This document shows positions 1-9,232 of a stretch of DNA of 64,000 nucleotides, piece by piece. The notes beneath the pieces are model-generated. The model did not search any database. It saw only the letters and a program-made list of their open reading frames with translations, and had not been told where the DNA came from. The position numbers and the translations under genes are program-made. Location: the NCBI GenBank assembly GCA_000169995.1, contig AAZW01000003.1, positions 124,001 to 188,000 on the forward strand, given 5' to 3'. This stretch comes from Vibrionales bacterium SWAT-3 (GTDB taxonomy: Bacteria; Pseudomonadota; Gammaproteobacteria; Enterobacterales; Vibrionaceae). How positions within the stretch are numbered: position 1 is the first letter of the stretch; each line of letters opens with the position of its first letter.

Positions 1-485
1 CATTGTGAATCCAATATATGACGGGCAATCAAGCTTGAGTCTTCCAGATACCCCGTACGAATCACCAAGTCCAAACCATCTTCTACTAAGTCAACAAAGC
101 GATTGTCCAGTGACATATCGACTGTTAAACCTGGATGCATATTACAAAACTCGGCAACGGCGTCTGCAAGAATCAAATCTCCAGAGATAGTAGGCACTGA
201 CATTTTGATATGGCCGCTGACATTTTCACCAAAGCCTGAAACTGCATCCATAGCCTCTTGAGTCGCCTGCTTCACATTTTTGGCTCCGTGCAAAATTGCC
301 TTGCCCGCCTCAGTCAAGGTCAATTTACGCGTCGTTCGATATAATAATTGCACGCCAATTTCTTCCTCTAGGCGTGCAATTCTTTTACTAACTACCGAAT
401 TTGTAAGGTTATTTTGCTCTGCCACCTTACTAAAACTGCCCAGTTCTACTACCTGTGAAAACAGGATCAAATCGTCTGCTCGCAT
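1..485 (-). CDS. LysR-family transcriptional regulator, C-terminus beyond window edge
   Basis: The reverse strand reads from an ATG at 485 into a typical LysR N-terminus: MRADDLILFSQVVELGSFS followed by a helix-turn-helix with the NSVVSKRIARLEEEIG recognition region, a linker, and the start of the substrate-binding domain (VSGHIKMSVPTISGDL, then a GLDLVIRTGYLEDSSL stretch near the edge). About 161 residues are visible of an expected 300 or so; the rest lies left of base 1. It is divergent from the lactate permease gene, 234 bp away, so control of lactate genes is a reasonable inference, although lactate operons often carry a GntR-type LldR instead. Family assignment is secure; the target is inferred. 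Confidence 0.85.
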   Translation of the reverse strand, partial: MRADDLILFSQVVELGSFSKVAEQNNLTNSVVSKRIARLEEEIGVQLLYRTTRKLTLTEAGKAILHGAKNVKQATQEAMDAVSGFGENVSGHIKMSVPTISGDLILADAVAEFCNMHPGLTVDMSLDNRFVDLVEDGLDLVIRTGYLEDSSLIARHILDSQ

Positions 486-719
486 CTGATTGTGCCAATT
501 TTGGAATTAATTACTTTCATTATTTCCCTATATCAATAAAAAATAAAGGGGTAAATTCACACCAAATTAACAAAACAATTACAAAAGAGTCATTCCAATT
601 ACAAGATTCGCAACCAAATGGTTCCCGTTTAGAGGCCAATAGCGAGTCAAAAAATGACAACCCATAACGTGTTATCTACTTCAAACATGAACGTTTGAAA
701 ACAGTACGAGGAAGTACCC

Positions 720-2414
720 ATGAGTGAAACTCTACTAGCTCTATTGGCCTTTTCACCAATAGTTGTTGCAGCGATTCTGCTGGTCGGCCTGAACTGGCCT
801 GCGAAAAAAGCGATGCCAGTTGCATTTGCATTAACCGTTGCTATTGCCCTATTTGCTTGGGATATGTCTGGCACTCGCGTGTTGGCCTCTGTATTCCAAG
901 GTTTCGGTATTACCGTGTCGGTTCTCTGGATTGTGTTCGGCGCCATCTTCTTATTAAACACTTTGAAACACACCGGAGCTATCACCACCATCCGCAACGG
1001 CTTCACCGACATATCCACTGACCGTCGTGTTCAGGCGATCATCATCGCTTGGTGTTTCGGTTCCTTCATTGAGGGCGCATCAGGCTTCGGTACACCTGCA
1101 GCTATTGCAGCGCCGCTACTGGTTGCTATCGGCTTTCCAGCGCTTGCTGCGGTATTGATGGGCATGATGATCCAATCGACGCCAGTATCATTCGGCGCGG
1201 TGGGTACGCCTATCATCGTTGGTGTGAACAAAGGGTTGGACACTCACAACATCGGTGAAAGCCTGATTGCTCATGGTTCTACTTGGGACGCTTACCTACA
1301 ACAAATCACTTCAAGCGTGGCGCTAATTCACGCCTCAGTGGGTGTGATGATGCCAGTGTTGATGGCGATGATGCTGACTCGTTTCTTCGGTAAGAACAAA
1401 AGCTGGACAGAAGGTTTAGACATTCTACCGTTCGCACTGTTTGCTGGTGCAGCGTTCACCATCCCTTACGCACTAACAGGTGTCTTCCTAGGTGCTGAGT
1501 TCCCGTCTCTAATTGGTGGTCTAGTCGGCCTTGCAATTGTTGTTACAGCAGCAAAACGTGGCTTCCTAGTACCGAAATCAAAATGGGATTTCGAGAGCGA
1601 AGACAAATGGCCAGCTGAATGGTTAGGTTCTCTGAAAATCGACCTTGATGACAACAATCAAGGCCATAAGAAGATGAGCATGGCGATGGCATGGGCACCT
1701 TACGTACTGCTGGCTGTGACTCTGGTTGCGAGCCGCGTGAGCCCTGAGTTCAAAGATCTACTGAAGAGCGTTAGCCTATCGTTCAGCAACATCTTTGGTG
1801 AAACCGGTGTGAGCACTGCGATTCAACCTCTTTACCTACCGGGCGGTATCTTAGTCTTCGTCGCGCTGGTTGCTGTTCTGATTCAAGGCCGCAGCGCAGC
1901 GCCACTGGCAAAAGCGTTCGGTGAATCAAGTAAAACACTGATTGGTGCAGGTTTCGTACTGGTGTTCACTATCCCTATGGTTCGTATCTTCATCAACTCT
2001 GGCGTCAATGCAGCTGACCTCGCGAGTATGCCTGTAACAACAGCCAACTTCGCCGCTGACCTTGTGGGCTCTGCTTTCCCTGCGTTGAGTGCAACCGTCG
2101 GTGCTCTGGGTGCCTTCATTGCAGGTTCGAATACAGTATCAAACATGATGTTCAGCCAGTTCCAATTCGAAGTAGCGCAAACCCTGACTATCTCAAGTGC
2201 AGTCGTCGTTGCCCTACAAGCTGTTGGTGCTGCAGCCGGTAATATGATTGCAATTCACAACGTAGTAGCCGCTTCGGCAACGGTAGGCCTGCTAGGACGT
2301 GAAGGCGCAACACTACGTAAAACCGTTATCCCAACGTTCTACTACTTGGTGATGACAGGAATCATCGGCCTAGTGGTTATCTACGGCTTCAATATGACAG
2401 ACGCACTTATGTAA
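720..2414 (+). CDS. lldP: L-lactate permease (LctP family)
   Basis: This 564-residue, highly hydrophobic protein matches the LctP/LldP lactate permease family in length and composition. Conserved stretches include [19 protein letters not shown] (about residues 114-132), [14 protein letters not shown] and, near the C-terminus, [15 protein letters not shown]. It imports lactate with protons across the inner membrane. The ATG at 720 follows AGGAAG at 709-714. It precedes lldD by about 200 bp on the same strand, so uptake is paired with oxidation. The gap to lldD holds a long inverted repeat listed separately. Confidence 0.95.
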   Translation: MSETLLALLAFSPIVVAAILLVGLNWPAKKAMPVAFALTVAIALFAWDMSGTRVLASVFQGFGITVSVLWIVFGAIFLLNTLKHTGAITTIRNGFTDISTDRRVQAIIIAWCFGSFIEGASGFGTPAAIAAPLLVAIGFPALAAVLMGMMIQSTPVSFGAVGTPIIVGVNKGLDTHNIGESLIAHGSTWDAYLQQITSSVALIHASVGVMMPVLMAMMLTRFFGKNKSWTEGLDILPFALFAGAAFTIPYALTGVFLGAEFPSLIGGLVGLAIVVTAAKRGFLVPKSKWDFESEDKWPAEWLGSLKIDLDDNNQGHKKMSMAMAWAPYVLLAVTLVASRVSPEFKDLLKSVSLSFSNIFGETGVSTAIQPLYLPGGILVFVALVAVLIQGRSAAPLAKAFGESSKTLIGAGFVLVFTIPMVRIFINSGVNAADLASMPVTTANFAADLVGSAFPALSATVGALGAFIAGSNTVSNMMFSQFQFEVAQTLTISSAVVVALQAVGAAAGNMIAIHNVVAASATVGLLGREGATLRKTVIPTFYYLVMTGIIGLVVIYGFNMTDALM

Positions 2415-2439
2415 GCCATAAGTCGTCACCAAAGCACTT

Positions 2440-2542
2440 GGCGTTAATACTCAATTCCCCGACAGCAACACCGTCTAGTAAGACAGTTGATGAGTTCCGG
2501 GATGGACACTAGAGCACATCAACACTCACGGGTATTAACGCC
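2440..2542. repeat. Long nested inverted repeat between lldP and lldD
   Basis: GGCGTTAATACTC at 2440-2452 pairs with GGGTATTAACGCC at 2530-2542 (12 of 13 positions). Inside it, TCTAGT (2474-2479) can pair with ACTAGA (2508-2513), and GTTGATG (2486-2492) with CATCAAC (2517-2523); these two inner helices interleave, so they are either alternatives or a pseudoknot. It lies inside the presumed lldP-lldD transcript. No known riboswitch class was recognised. It could be a processing or attenuation hairpin, or a small palindromic repeat element. Confidence 0.55.
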
Positions 2543-2616
2543 ATTTTCCCGAATTAAAGCAGCCCAAACCAAGCTCTCAAAGAAGAGCACCATCCCAAGA
2601 ATTTAGGACTGAAATT

Positions 2617-3756
2617 ATGATCATATCCGCATCGACTGATTACCGCGCCGCAGCAAAATCGAAATTACCTCCGTTTCTTTTCCACTACATTGATGGTGGT
2701 TCTTACGGAGAACACACATTACACCGCAACACGGCTGACCTTGCTGAGATTGCGCTAAAGCAGCGCGTACTCAACGACATGTCGGATCTAAACTTAGAAA
2801 CCGAGCTGTTCGGCGAGAAGCTTGCGATGCCAATCGCATTGGCGCCTGTTGGTTTAACGGGTATGTATGCACGACGCGGTGAAGTACAAGCCGCAAAAGC
2901 CGCAGACAACAAAGGCATCCCTTTTACCATGTCGACGGTGTCGGTGTGCCCGATTGAAGAAGTCGCACCTAAGATTGAGCGCCCAATGTGGTTTCAACTA
3001 TACGTACTAAAAGATCGCGGCTTCATGAAGAACGTGCTTGAGCGCGCAAAAGCAGCAGGCGTGACCACCTTAGTTTTCACGGTTGATATGCCCGTACCCG
3101 GTGCACGCTACCGTGACATGCATTCCGGAATGAGTGGACCAAATGCAGCAGTACGCCGCGTATTCCAATCTATGCGTCATCCTAGTTGGGCAGTTGATGT
3201 CGGCTTACTGGGTAAACCACACGACCTAGGCAACATCTCTACTTATCGTGGTTCTCCTACCAAGTTGGAAGACTACATCGGTTGGTTGGGCGACAACTTC
3301 GATCCGTCGATTTCATGGAAAGACTTAGAGTGGATTCGTGATTTCTGGGACGGCCCAATGGTCATCAAAGGTATTCTCGACGAAGAAGATGCAAAAGACG
3401 CGGTGAGATTTGGCGCAGACGGCATCGTCGTTTCAAACCACGGTGGTCGTCAGCTTGATGGTGTTCTATCGAGTGCTAAAGCGCTGCCTTCGATTGCTGA
3501 TGCAGTTAAAGGCGACACCAAGATTCTGGTCGACTCTGGCATTCGCACTGGCTTAGATGTGGTTCGCATGATGGCACTTGGCGCAGACTGCACCTTGCTT
3601 GGCCGCTCATTCGTATACGCATTAGCAGCTCAAGGACAAGCCGGCGTTGAGAACCTACTCGACCTTTACGACAAAGAGATGCGCGTTGCCATGACATTAA
3701 CTGGCGCAAAGACAATCAAAGACTTAACTCGTGAATCTTTGGTGGGGTTAGAGTAA
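2617..3756 (+). CDS. lldD: FMN-dependent L-lactate dehydrogenase
   Basis: A 379-residue member of the FMN-dependent alpha-hydroxyacid dehydrogenase family, which oxidises L-lactate to pyruvate and passes electrons to the respiratory chain at the inner membrane. The family signature [10 protein letters not shown] is at residues 272-281, with the catalytic histidine at about 275, as expected for LldD. The N-terminal segment with [17 protein letters not shown] and the phosphate-binding [19 protein letters not shown] are intact. AGGA at 2605-2608 precedes the ATG with normal spacing. It follows lldP and is followed by a terminator-like hairpin, so the two genes probably form one unit. Confidence 0.95.
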   Translation: MIISASTDYRAAAKSKLPPFLFHYIDGGSYGEHTLHRNTADLAEIALKQRVLNDMSDLNLETELFGEKLAMPIALAPVGLTGMYARRGEVQAAKAADNKGIPFTMSTVSVCPIEEVAPKIERPMWFQLYVLKDRGFMKNVLERAKAAGVTTLVFTVDMPVPGARYRDMHSGMSGPNAAVRRVFQSMRHPSWAVDVGLLGKPHDLGNISTYRGSPTKLEDYIGWLGDNFDPSISWKDLEWIRDFWDGPMVIKGILDEEDAKDAVRFGADGIVVSNHGGRQLDGVLSSAKALPSIADAVKGDTKILVDSGIRTGLDVVRMMALGADCTLLGRSFVYALAAQGQAGVENLLDLYDKEMRVAMTLTGAKTIKDLTRESLVGLE

Positions 3757-3805
3757 GCCCGTTGATTCACTGTAATGCTTTGGTCTACTTAGACTGAAGT
3801 TCAAT

Positions 3806-3841
3806 CGGTGTCACAGCAATTCCACTGCCGTTGTGACACCG
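3806..3841 (+). terminator. Hairpin terminator after lldD
   Basis: CGGTGTCACA (3806-3815) pairs perfectly with TGTGACACCG (3832-3841) across a 16-base loop and is followed by a short T run. It sits about 50 bp past the lldD stop. The T tract is weak, so termination may be partial. Confidence 0.5.
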
Positions 3842-3872
3842 TTTAAGCACTGGAAAATAAAACAATAAAACT

Positions 3873-4138
3873 AGGGCGTGTTGATCTTTCGAGCTGATTT
3901 TTGTAGCGAGTTGCTGGGTGTTTATACAAGGCAGAGGCGTCGATGTGTAGCTAGCCTACATGAGAAGCCAATAACGTAGTAGAAATGACCAGCAAACGCT
4001 GCCCGAAGGGTTCAGCTAAAAGCGTTTTACTCTTTGTTGAGAGGGATTTGCTTAGAGTGACTAGGCTACTCCCCCCTCGCCGCGATTAAAACGCTTTTGA
4101 CTCGAACAAAATTTAACCGCGAAAGTTCAACCCGCCCT
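3873..4138. mobile_element. MITE-like element of 266 bp with terminal inverted repeats
   Basis: The ends AGGGCGTGTTGATCTTTCG (3873 inward) and, on the reverse strand from 4138, AGGGCGGGTTGAACTTTCG match at 17 of 19 positions. A second perfect 12-bp pair, AAAAGCGTTTTA (4018-4029) and TAAAACGCTTTT (4087-4098), is nested inside. There is no coding potential. The termini resemble the left end of the ISAs1-family element at 34325 (AGGGCGGGATCGAACTTT), so a related transposase may mobilise it. No clear target duplication was found. It separates lldD from the D-lactate dehydrogenase gene and fills most of the gap upstream of that start. Confidence 0.7.
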
Positions 4139-4173
4139 GATCAGTGCCACATAAGAAGCACAAGGAAGCAAAG

Positions 4174-7029
4174 ATGGAGACAAACACATCCCATGAGCGA
4201 GTAGTTGACGCCAAAGCTTATCAGCAGCTTGAAGCGATACTGGCTCAAAGAATAGAAACGGAACGCATTGTCACGCAAGAGGCAAAGCGATTGGCTTACG
4301 GCACCGACGCGAGTTTTTATCGCTTGGTGCCGAAAATGGTTCTAAGACTTAAAAACTTAGAGGAAATGATATTCACGATTCAAAGCTGTCGTGAACTGGG
4401 CATTCATTTTACCTTTCGCGCGGCAGGTACCAGCCTTTCGGGGCAAGCGGTTTCAGATTCAGTACTTATCACTCTGACCGACGATTGGCGTGGCCACGAG
4501 ATTGTCGATAACGGCAATCAAATCATTCTTCAACCCGGTGTAATTGGCGCGGATGCCAATAAATATCTAGCCCCTTTCCAACGTAAAATCGGCCCAGATC
4601 CAGCCTCTATCAACACCTGTAAGATTGGTGGTATTGCCGCGAACAACGCCAGCGGTATGTGCTGTGGTACCGCGCAAAACTCCTATCGCACTGTAGAAAG
4701 TATGAAAGTCGTCCTAAGCGACGGCACCCTGCTCGATACCGCAGACAGTGCTAGCGTTGAATCATTCAAGCAGTCACACAAAACGCTATTTGATGGTATT
4801 GCTGAATTGCACCGTCAAACCAGCTCAAATCAAGAACTGGCCGACAGAATCCGTCACAAATACCGTCTTAAAAACACCACGGGCTATGCGCTTAATGCAT
4901 TGGTCGATTACCACGATCCAGTTGAGATCATCAAACACCTGATGATTGGCTCAGAGGGCACACTAGGCTTCATCGCCGAGATCACTTACAACACGGTGAT
5001 TGAACACCCGAATAAAGCCTCTGCTCTGTTGGTGTTTGCCGACATCGAGCAAGCTAGTAAGGCCGTGACTACGCTATCAAAAACACCGGTTGCTGCTGTT
5101 GAGTTAATGGACGGTAGAGCGCTACGTTCCGTCGCGGATAAACCGGGTATGCCTGCGTTCATGCCAAGCCTAGATCTAGAAGCTGCAGCTATTTTGGTGG
5201 AATCACACGCCAGCTCCCAGCAGGACTTAGATTTACAATGTAAATCAATTTTGGATGCATTAGCTGATTACACGATTGTCGAATCTGTCCCTTTCACGTC
5301 CGATCCTAAGACTGTCGCTACCCTGTGGGGCATCCGTAAAGGCATGTTCCCGGCCGTTGGCGCAGTGCGTGAAGTCGGCACGACGGTCATCATTGAAGAT
5401 GTTGCTTTCCCAGTTGAAAATCTTGCAAATGGCATTCGAGAGCTGCAAGAGCTGTTCGATAAATACGACTACAGCGAGGCGATCATTTTTGGCCACGCTC
5501 TGGAAGGCAACCTGCACTTTGTGTTTACCCAAGGCTTTGATAGCCAAGAAGAGATCAACCGTTACGGTGGTTTCATGGATGACGTAGCCGAGCTTGTCGC
5601 CGTGAAATATCAAGGCTCTCTGAAAGCGGAACACGGCACGGGCCGCAACATGGCACCTTACGTAGAATTGGAATGGGGTAAAGATGGCTACTCCTTAATG
5701 CAACAGATCAAAGCGCTGTTCGATCCAGAAAGACTGCTCAACCCTGGCGTTATCATCAACGACAATCCAAACTCCCACATCACAGACTTAAAGCCAATGC
5801 CCGCTGCCGACGACCTTGTCGATCGCTGTATTGAGTGTGGATTCTGTGAGCCTGTCTGCCCGTCTCGCACACTGACCTTGTCACCTCGCCAACGCATCGT
5901 GTTGTACCGAGAACTGCAACGCCGCCGAGAAGCAGGTGAGGAGATAGAAGCCAGCGAACTAGAGAAAACCTTCGAATACCAGGGTATTGATACCTGCGCG
6001 GCAACAGGCCTGTGTGCTGAGCGTTGTCCGGTAGGCATTAATACGGGTGACTTGGTTAAGAAACTTCGTGTTGCCAAGTATGAGAAGTTCACACCAATCG
6101 CTAAGTGGACGGCGGATCATTTCTCGACCACCACTAAGCTGACCAAAGCAGGTCTCAAAACCAATCAAGTAGCGAGTAAAGTTCTGGGCGCAAACACGGT
6201 CGGCAAGCTTACCAATGGCCGGCGCTCAGTGACCAAAGGCGCGACACCGATTTGGATGCCAGAGATGCCGCAGTCTAACAGTCACTCGCTCACGGCTTCA
6301 CCAATGACAGCCGCAACATCGAACAACGCGAAAAAGGTGGTTTACCTCCCTTCGTGTGCCAGTCGCACCATGGGACAACAGAGTGATGCGGGCGATCAAC
6401 GTCCTCTAACTGAAGTAACCATGTCTTTGCTTAACAAAGCCGGATTCGAGGTGATTCTACCGAAGAACTTAGATGACCAATGTTGTGGCATGCCTTACGA
6501 CAGCAAAGGAATGACCGATTTAGCCCAATCTAAAGCGCAACAGCTCGAAGAAGTGTTGTGGCAAGCGAGTCGTCAGGGTGAATACCCAGTATTGATGGAC
6601 ACCAGCCCGTGCGCCAAACGCAGTATTGAACAGTTCACTAAGCCGTTAGAGGTGCTAGAACCGACAGGATTTGTGAATCAATACTTGCTAGAACACCTGA
6701 CGCTTGAGCCACTGAAAGAGACCGTGATGCTGCATGTCACTTGTAGCTCTCGCCGAATGGGCTTAGAAGGCGCGATGTTAAACCTTGCTAAAGCCTGTAC
6801 CGAAGAAGTGATTGTTCCTGAGCATATTCAATGTTGTGGCTGGGCGGGTGACAAAGGCTTCACTACGCCAGAACTGAATGAAGCAGCGGTGCACCCACTT
6901 AAGGAACAAGTACCGAGCAACTGTACTCGTGGATTCAGTAACAGCCGAACTTGTGAGATCGGTTTGTCACATCACAGTGGCATTCCATATCAATCAATCT
7001 TGTACTTGGTGGACGAAGTGGCGCAGTAG
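4174..7029 (+). CDS. FAD- and Fe-S-binding D-lactate dehydrogenase
   Basis: A large oxidoreductase of 951 residues from the preferred start. The N-terminal FAD-binding domain carries FRAAGTSLSGQAVSD and IGGIAANNASGMCCG; the FAD-oxidase C-terminal region ends with AEHGTGRNMAPYVE. Two ferredoxin-like clusters follow (CIECGFCEPVCP near residue 552, CAATGLCAERCP near 608), then two CCG-type cysteine motifs (CCGMPYDSKGM near 770, CCGWAGDKG near 887). This architecture is that of respiratory D-lactate or 2-hydroxyacid dehydrogenases. A GTG at 4144 would add ten residues, but the ATG at 4174 has AAGGAAG five bases upstream. Position after lldP-lldD supports D-lactate; other D-2-hydroxyacids remain possible. 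Confidence 0.88.
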   Translation: METNTSHERVVDAKAYQQLEAILAQRIETERIVTQEAKRLAYGTDASFYRLVPKMVLRLKNLEEMIFTIQSCRELGIHFTFRAAGTSLSGQAVSDSVLITLTDDWRGHEIVDNGNQIILQPGVIGADANKYLAPFQRKIGPDPASINTCKIGGIAANNASGMCCGTAQNSYRTVESMKVVLSDGTLLDTADSASVESFKQSHKTLFDGIAELHRQTSSNQELADRIRHKYRLKNTTGYALNALVDYHDPVEIIKHLMIGSEGTLGFIAEITYNTVIEHPNKASALLVFADIEQASKAVTTLSKTPVAAVELMDGRALRSVADKPGMPAFMPSLDLEAAAILVESHASSQQDLDLQCKSILDALADYTIVESVPFTSDPKTVATLWGIRKGMFPAVGAVREVGTTVIIEDVAFPVENLANGIRELQELFDKYDYSEAIIFGHALEGNLHFVFTQGFDSQEEINRYGGFMDDVAELVAVKYQGSLKAEHGTGRNMAPYVELEWGKDGYSLMQQIKALFDPERLLNPGVIINDNPNSHITDLKPMPAADDLVDRCIECGFCEPVCPSRTLTLSPRQRIVLYRELQRRREAGEEIEASELEKTFEYQGIDTCAATGLCAERCPVGINTGDLVKKLRVAKYEKFTPIAKWTADHFSTTTKLTKAGLKTNQVASKVLGANTVGKLTNGRRSVTKGATPIWMPEMPQSNSHSLTASPMTAATSNNAKKVVYLPSCASRTMGQQSDAGDQRPLTEVTMSLLNKAGFEVILPKNLDDQCCGMPYDSKGMTDLAQSKAQQLEEVLWQASRQGEYPVLMDTSPCAKRSIEQFTKPLEVLEPTGFVNQYLLEHLTLEPLKETVMLHVTCSSRRMGLEGAMLNLAKACTEEVIVPEHIQCCGWAGDKGFTTPELNEAAVHPLKEQVPSNCTRGFSNSRTCEIGLSHHSGIPYQSILYLVDEVAQ

Positions 7030-7071
7030 CTTCACTCATACTGCGAGCAACATGCTCTAGCTTAAAACGAA

Positions 7072-7099
7072 AAATGGCAGCCCAATCAGGCTGCCATTT
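7072..7099. terminator. Bidirectional terminator
   Basis: AAATGGCAGCC (7072-7082) and GGCTGCCATTT (7089-7099) form a perfect 11-bp stem with a 6-base loop, with A residues on one side and T residues on the other. It lies between the convergent D-lactate dehydrogenase gene and the 80-residue ORF and can serve both. Confidence 0.8.
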
Positions 7100-7135
7100 C
7101 TTTACTCGACTTGAAATATATTATTGAGTTGAATG

Positions 7136-7378
7136 TTATTCAGACAAGCGCATCAACTCTTCTGGCGAGTAGTGTTCTGCTTCTGCACCTTTGGCGATTA
7201 AGTCGATCACTTGGAACGCACTCATATCACCAAATTCTTTGGTCAAGTAATCACGAAACGCTTTTTCGTTCGGCCATTTTCCTCGCACGATATAACCTTC
7301 TTCTTTGTCAAAATCTTCCGTCTCAAAGAAAGAAAAGTCGGTCATACCAATATTGTGGCAATACAAAACGAGATACAT
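7136..7378 (-). CDS. Conserved-looking small protein, 80 aa, unknown function
   Basis: This short acidic ORF is a single uninterrupted frame: MYLVLYCHNIGMTDFSFF, a central GYIVRGKWPNEKAFRDYL stretch, ending EELMRLSE. There is no signal peptide, membrane helix or recognised motif. The composition and the flanking bidirectional terminator make it a credible gene rather than noise. It is convergent with the D-lactate dehydrogenase gene. A partial copy of the MITE end lies just upstream of its start (7401-7424). No function is claimed. Confidence 0.6.
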   Translation of the reverse strand: MYLVLYCHNIGMTDFSFFETEDFDKEEGYIVRGKWPNEKAFRDYLTKEFGDMSAFQVIDLIAKGAEAEHYSPEELMRLSE

Positions 7379-7400
7379 GTTGAATCCTTTACACTTAACT

Positions 7401-7424
7401 AGGGTCTATTGAACTTTCGAGCTG
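7401..7424. repeat. Remnant of a MITE end
   Basis: Bases 7401-7424 (AGGGTCTATTGAACTTTCGA and onward) resemble the terminal repeat of the 3873-4138 element, including the shared GAACTTTCGAGCTG-type core. No partner end is visible within 300 bp, so it looks like a solo or decayed end about 20 bp upstream of the 80-residue ORF. Confidence 0.4.
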
Positions 7425-7491
7425 TTCTAAAAGCAGGGCTAAGGTTACAAGATAAATACCAAACCGAAAACTCAAGCCCCTTGCTGATTCT

Positions 7492-9228
7492 TTAGTCATC
7501 AAACATCATGTTGATAGCCGCACCCAGCAGGATAAGCCCAATAATTGGTCCCATTACCGCCAGTGGTGCACGTTCAATATATGGCAAGTTCTCTGCAATC
7601 ATTAAGCCCCACTCCGGAGTTGGTGGCTTTGCCCCAAGTCCAATGAAGCTCAACGAGGTCAGGCTTAGAGTGATTACTGGCAACCTCAACAACGCGTGTC
7701 TTAGTAGCGGCGGTATCACATAAGGAAGCAAGTAGAAACGGAAGATTCTCAGCTTACTGGTGCCCCACAATGGCGCAAGGTGAGTATAAGGTTGAGCCTT
7801 AGCTTCCACGATTAAACTTGAGCAGTGCGCTGCTAATGGCGCCCAAGATACCAGTACAATCGCGATTAATGCGCTATTCGGGTTCATACCTGTTAAGCCC
7901 GCAACCAACAGGCCAGCAATGATGTAAGGAATACCCTTAGTGATCTCGATAAGGCCTTGGCTAAAGCGAGTATTGAAGCCCATAATAATGCCGGTCACCA
8001 AGCTCAAGAAGGTTGCCAAAATACCCGCTTGGAAGGTCGCGACCATACCAGAACCAATTCTCGCTAACAGATCTCGGCCAATGCCGTCTGCACCCAAAGG
8101 CGCTTGCCAACTCGGTGATGCCAAGCGTGCGAATTGACTGGTGTATGGATCTCGGAATGCAGCCCATATCACGATAGCAATTAGGAATGAGAAGATTGCA
8201 AAAGCAGTAACACGCTTGGCGCGGCTCTGGGTAAAACGAAACGAAGAGTGGCTACTGATTAACTTACCGCTTTTCAGGCTATGGCCCAGAATCAACTGCT
8301 GAACAAACAGGCTGATGCTGCTTACTGCAATCGAAAACAGCAGTAACACCAGTAAGCCGCCTTGTAACATCGGTAGATCTTGCGCCTTCGCAGCACCAAG
8401 AATCATGCGCCCGATACCCGGAATCGAGAAGATAAGCTCAACCGCGACTGCGCCGCCTGTTAAACCAATCACGATCATCGCAATTTGCGGGATCAAGCTG
8501 CTCAGCGCTCTTTTCAGCGCAAAGCGAATAATTTGATTGGAGTGAACGTTGGCACTAAGCCAAGTGATCACCCAAGGTTCATTAAGAACTCGTTGTAAAC
8601 TGTCTCTGAGTAGACGACTAAACAGGCCGCTAGCAGGCAGTGCGAGCGCTAAACTCGGTAACCAAATATCTTGCCAGCCTTGCCAGCCATACGGTGGTAG
8701 CCAACCTAACCAGATTGAGAACACCAGTATTAATACCGAAGCCACCACGTACTCTGGCAAGGATATTAATACGGTGCTTAAACTGCTGTAACTCTGCCCT
8801 AATTTGCCTTTCTTCCAACTACGCAAGGTAGCCAGTAAGCCGGCACCACACAGTACGAAAGTCATCACCAGTGCGCTAGACATCAAAAACAGAGATGTAG
8901 CCGCTGTTTTTTGCAGGCCTAATGCAACCGAAGAACCATCTATCCATGATGCACCTAAATCTCCAGAGAAGGCACTGCCAACCCAGTCGATTAGGCGCTC
9001 ACTTGCCGAACGATCAAGCTGAAGATCAGCTCGCACTGCGGCTAAAGCTTCAGGCGTAAGCAGGTGTTGCTGCCCCGCCCTCGCTCGCAGGATGGATTGA
9101 CTTGGGTCGATGCCGGCAATGTCAGGCATTAAGCCAACAAGAATCACCACCACAATCAATGAAGCGATTCTTGATAGCCAAGGCGTCAAGATAAATAAGG
9201 TTCGACGCAGAGTCTCAGCAGATAGCAT
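7492..9228 (-). CDS. ABC importer permease, fusion of DppB-like and DppC-like subunits
   Basis: A 578-residue inner-membrane protein that looks like two peptide/nickel-type permeases joined head to tail. Residues 1 to about 305 are DppB/NikB-like, with a first membrane helix, the periplasmic segment HLLTPEALAAVRADLQLD, and GLPEYV/LPPYGW-type region features. From about 335 the protein restarts as a DppC/NikC-like unit, with the family motif PLGADGIGRDLLARIGSGM, and ends with SLSFIGLGAKPPTPEWGLMI. Such transporters normally use two separate permease genes; none other is present here, so the fusion probably supplies both halves of the channel. It is the last gene of the operon, 4 bp after the binding-protein gene. 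Confidence 0.85.
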   Translation of the reverse strand: MLSAETLRRTLFILTPWLSRIASLIVVVILVGLMPDIAGIDPSQSILRARAGQQHLLTPEALAAVRADLQLDRSASERLIDWVGSAFSGDLGASWIDGSSVALGLQKTAATSLFLMSSALVMTFVLCGAGLLATLRSWKKGKLGQSYSSLSTVLISLPEYVVASVLILVFSIWLGWLPPYGWQGWQDIWLPSLALALPASGLFSRLLRDSLQRVLNEPWVITWLSANVHSNQIIRFALKRALSSLIPQIAMIVIGLTGGAVAVELIFSIPGIGRMILGAAKAQDLPMLQGGLLVLLLFSIAVSSISLFVQQLILGHSLKSGKLISSHSSFRFTQSRAKRVTAFAIFSFLIAIVIWAAFRDPYTSQFARLASPSWQAPLGADGIGRDLLARIGSGMVATFQAGILATFLSLVTGIIMGFNTRFSQGLIEITKGIPYIIAGLLVAGLTGMNPNSALIAIVLVSWAPLAAHCSSLIVEAKAQPYTHLAPLWGTSKLRIFRFYLLPYVIPPLLRHALLRLPVITLSLTSLSFIGLGAKPPTPEWGLMIAENLPYIERAPLAVMGPIIGLILLGAAINMMFDD

Positions 9229-9232
9229 TTAT

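Noticed and set aside
647..1018. 123-residue reverse-strand ORF across the start of lldP
   Set aside because: It lies opposite a clear membrane-transporter gene, has no start signal and shows no family features; it is a shadow of lldP codons.
5260..6092. Several 100-130 residue reverse-strand ORFs inside the D-lactate dehydrogenase gene
   Set aside because: They are antisense to conserved FAD and Fe-S motifs and have no ribosome-binding sites.
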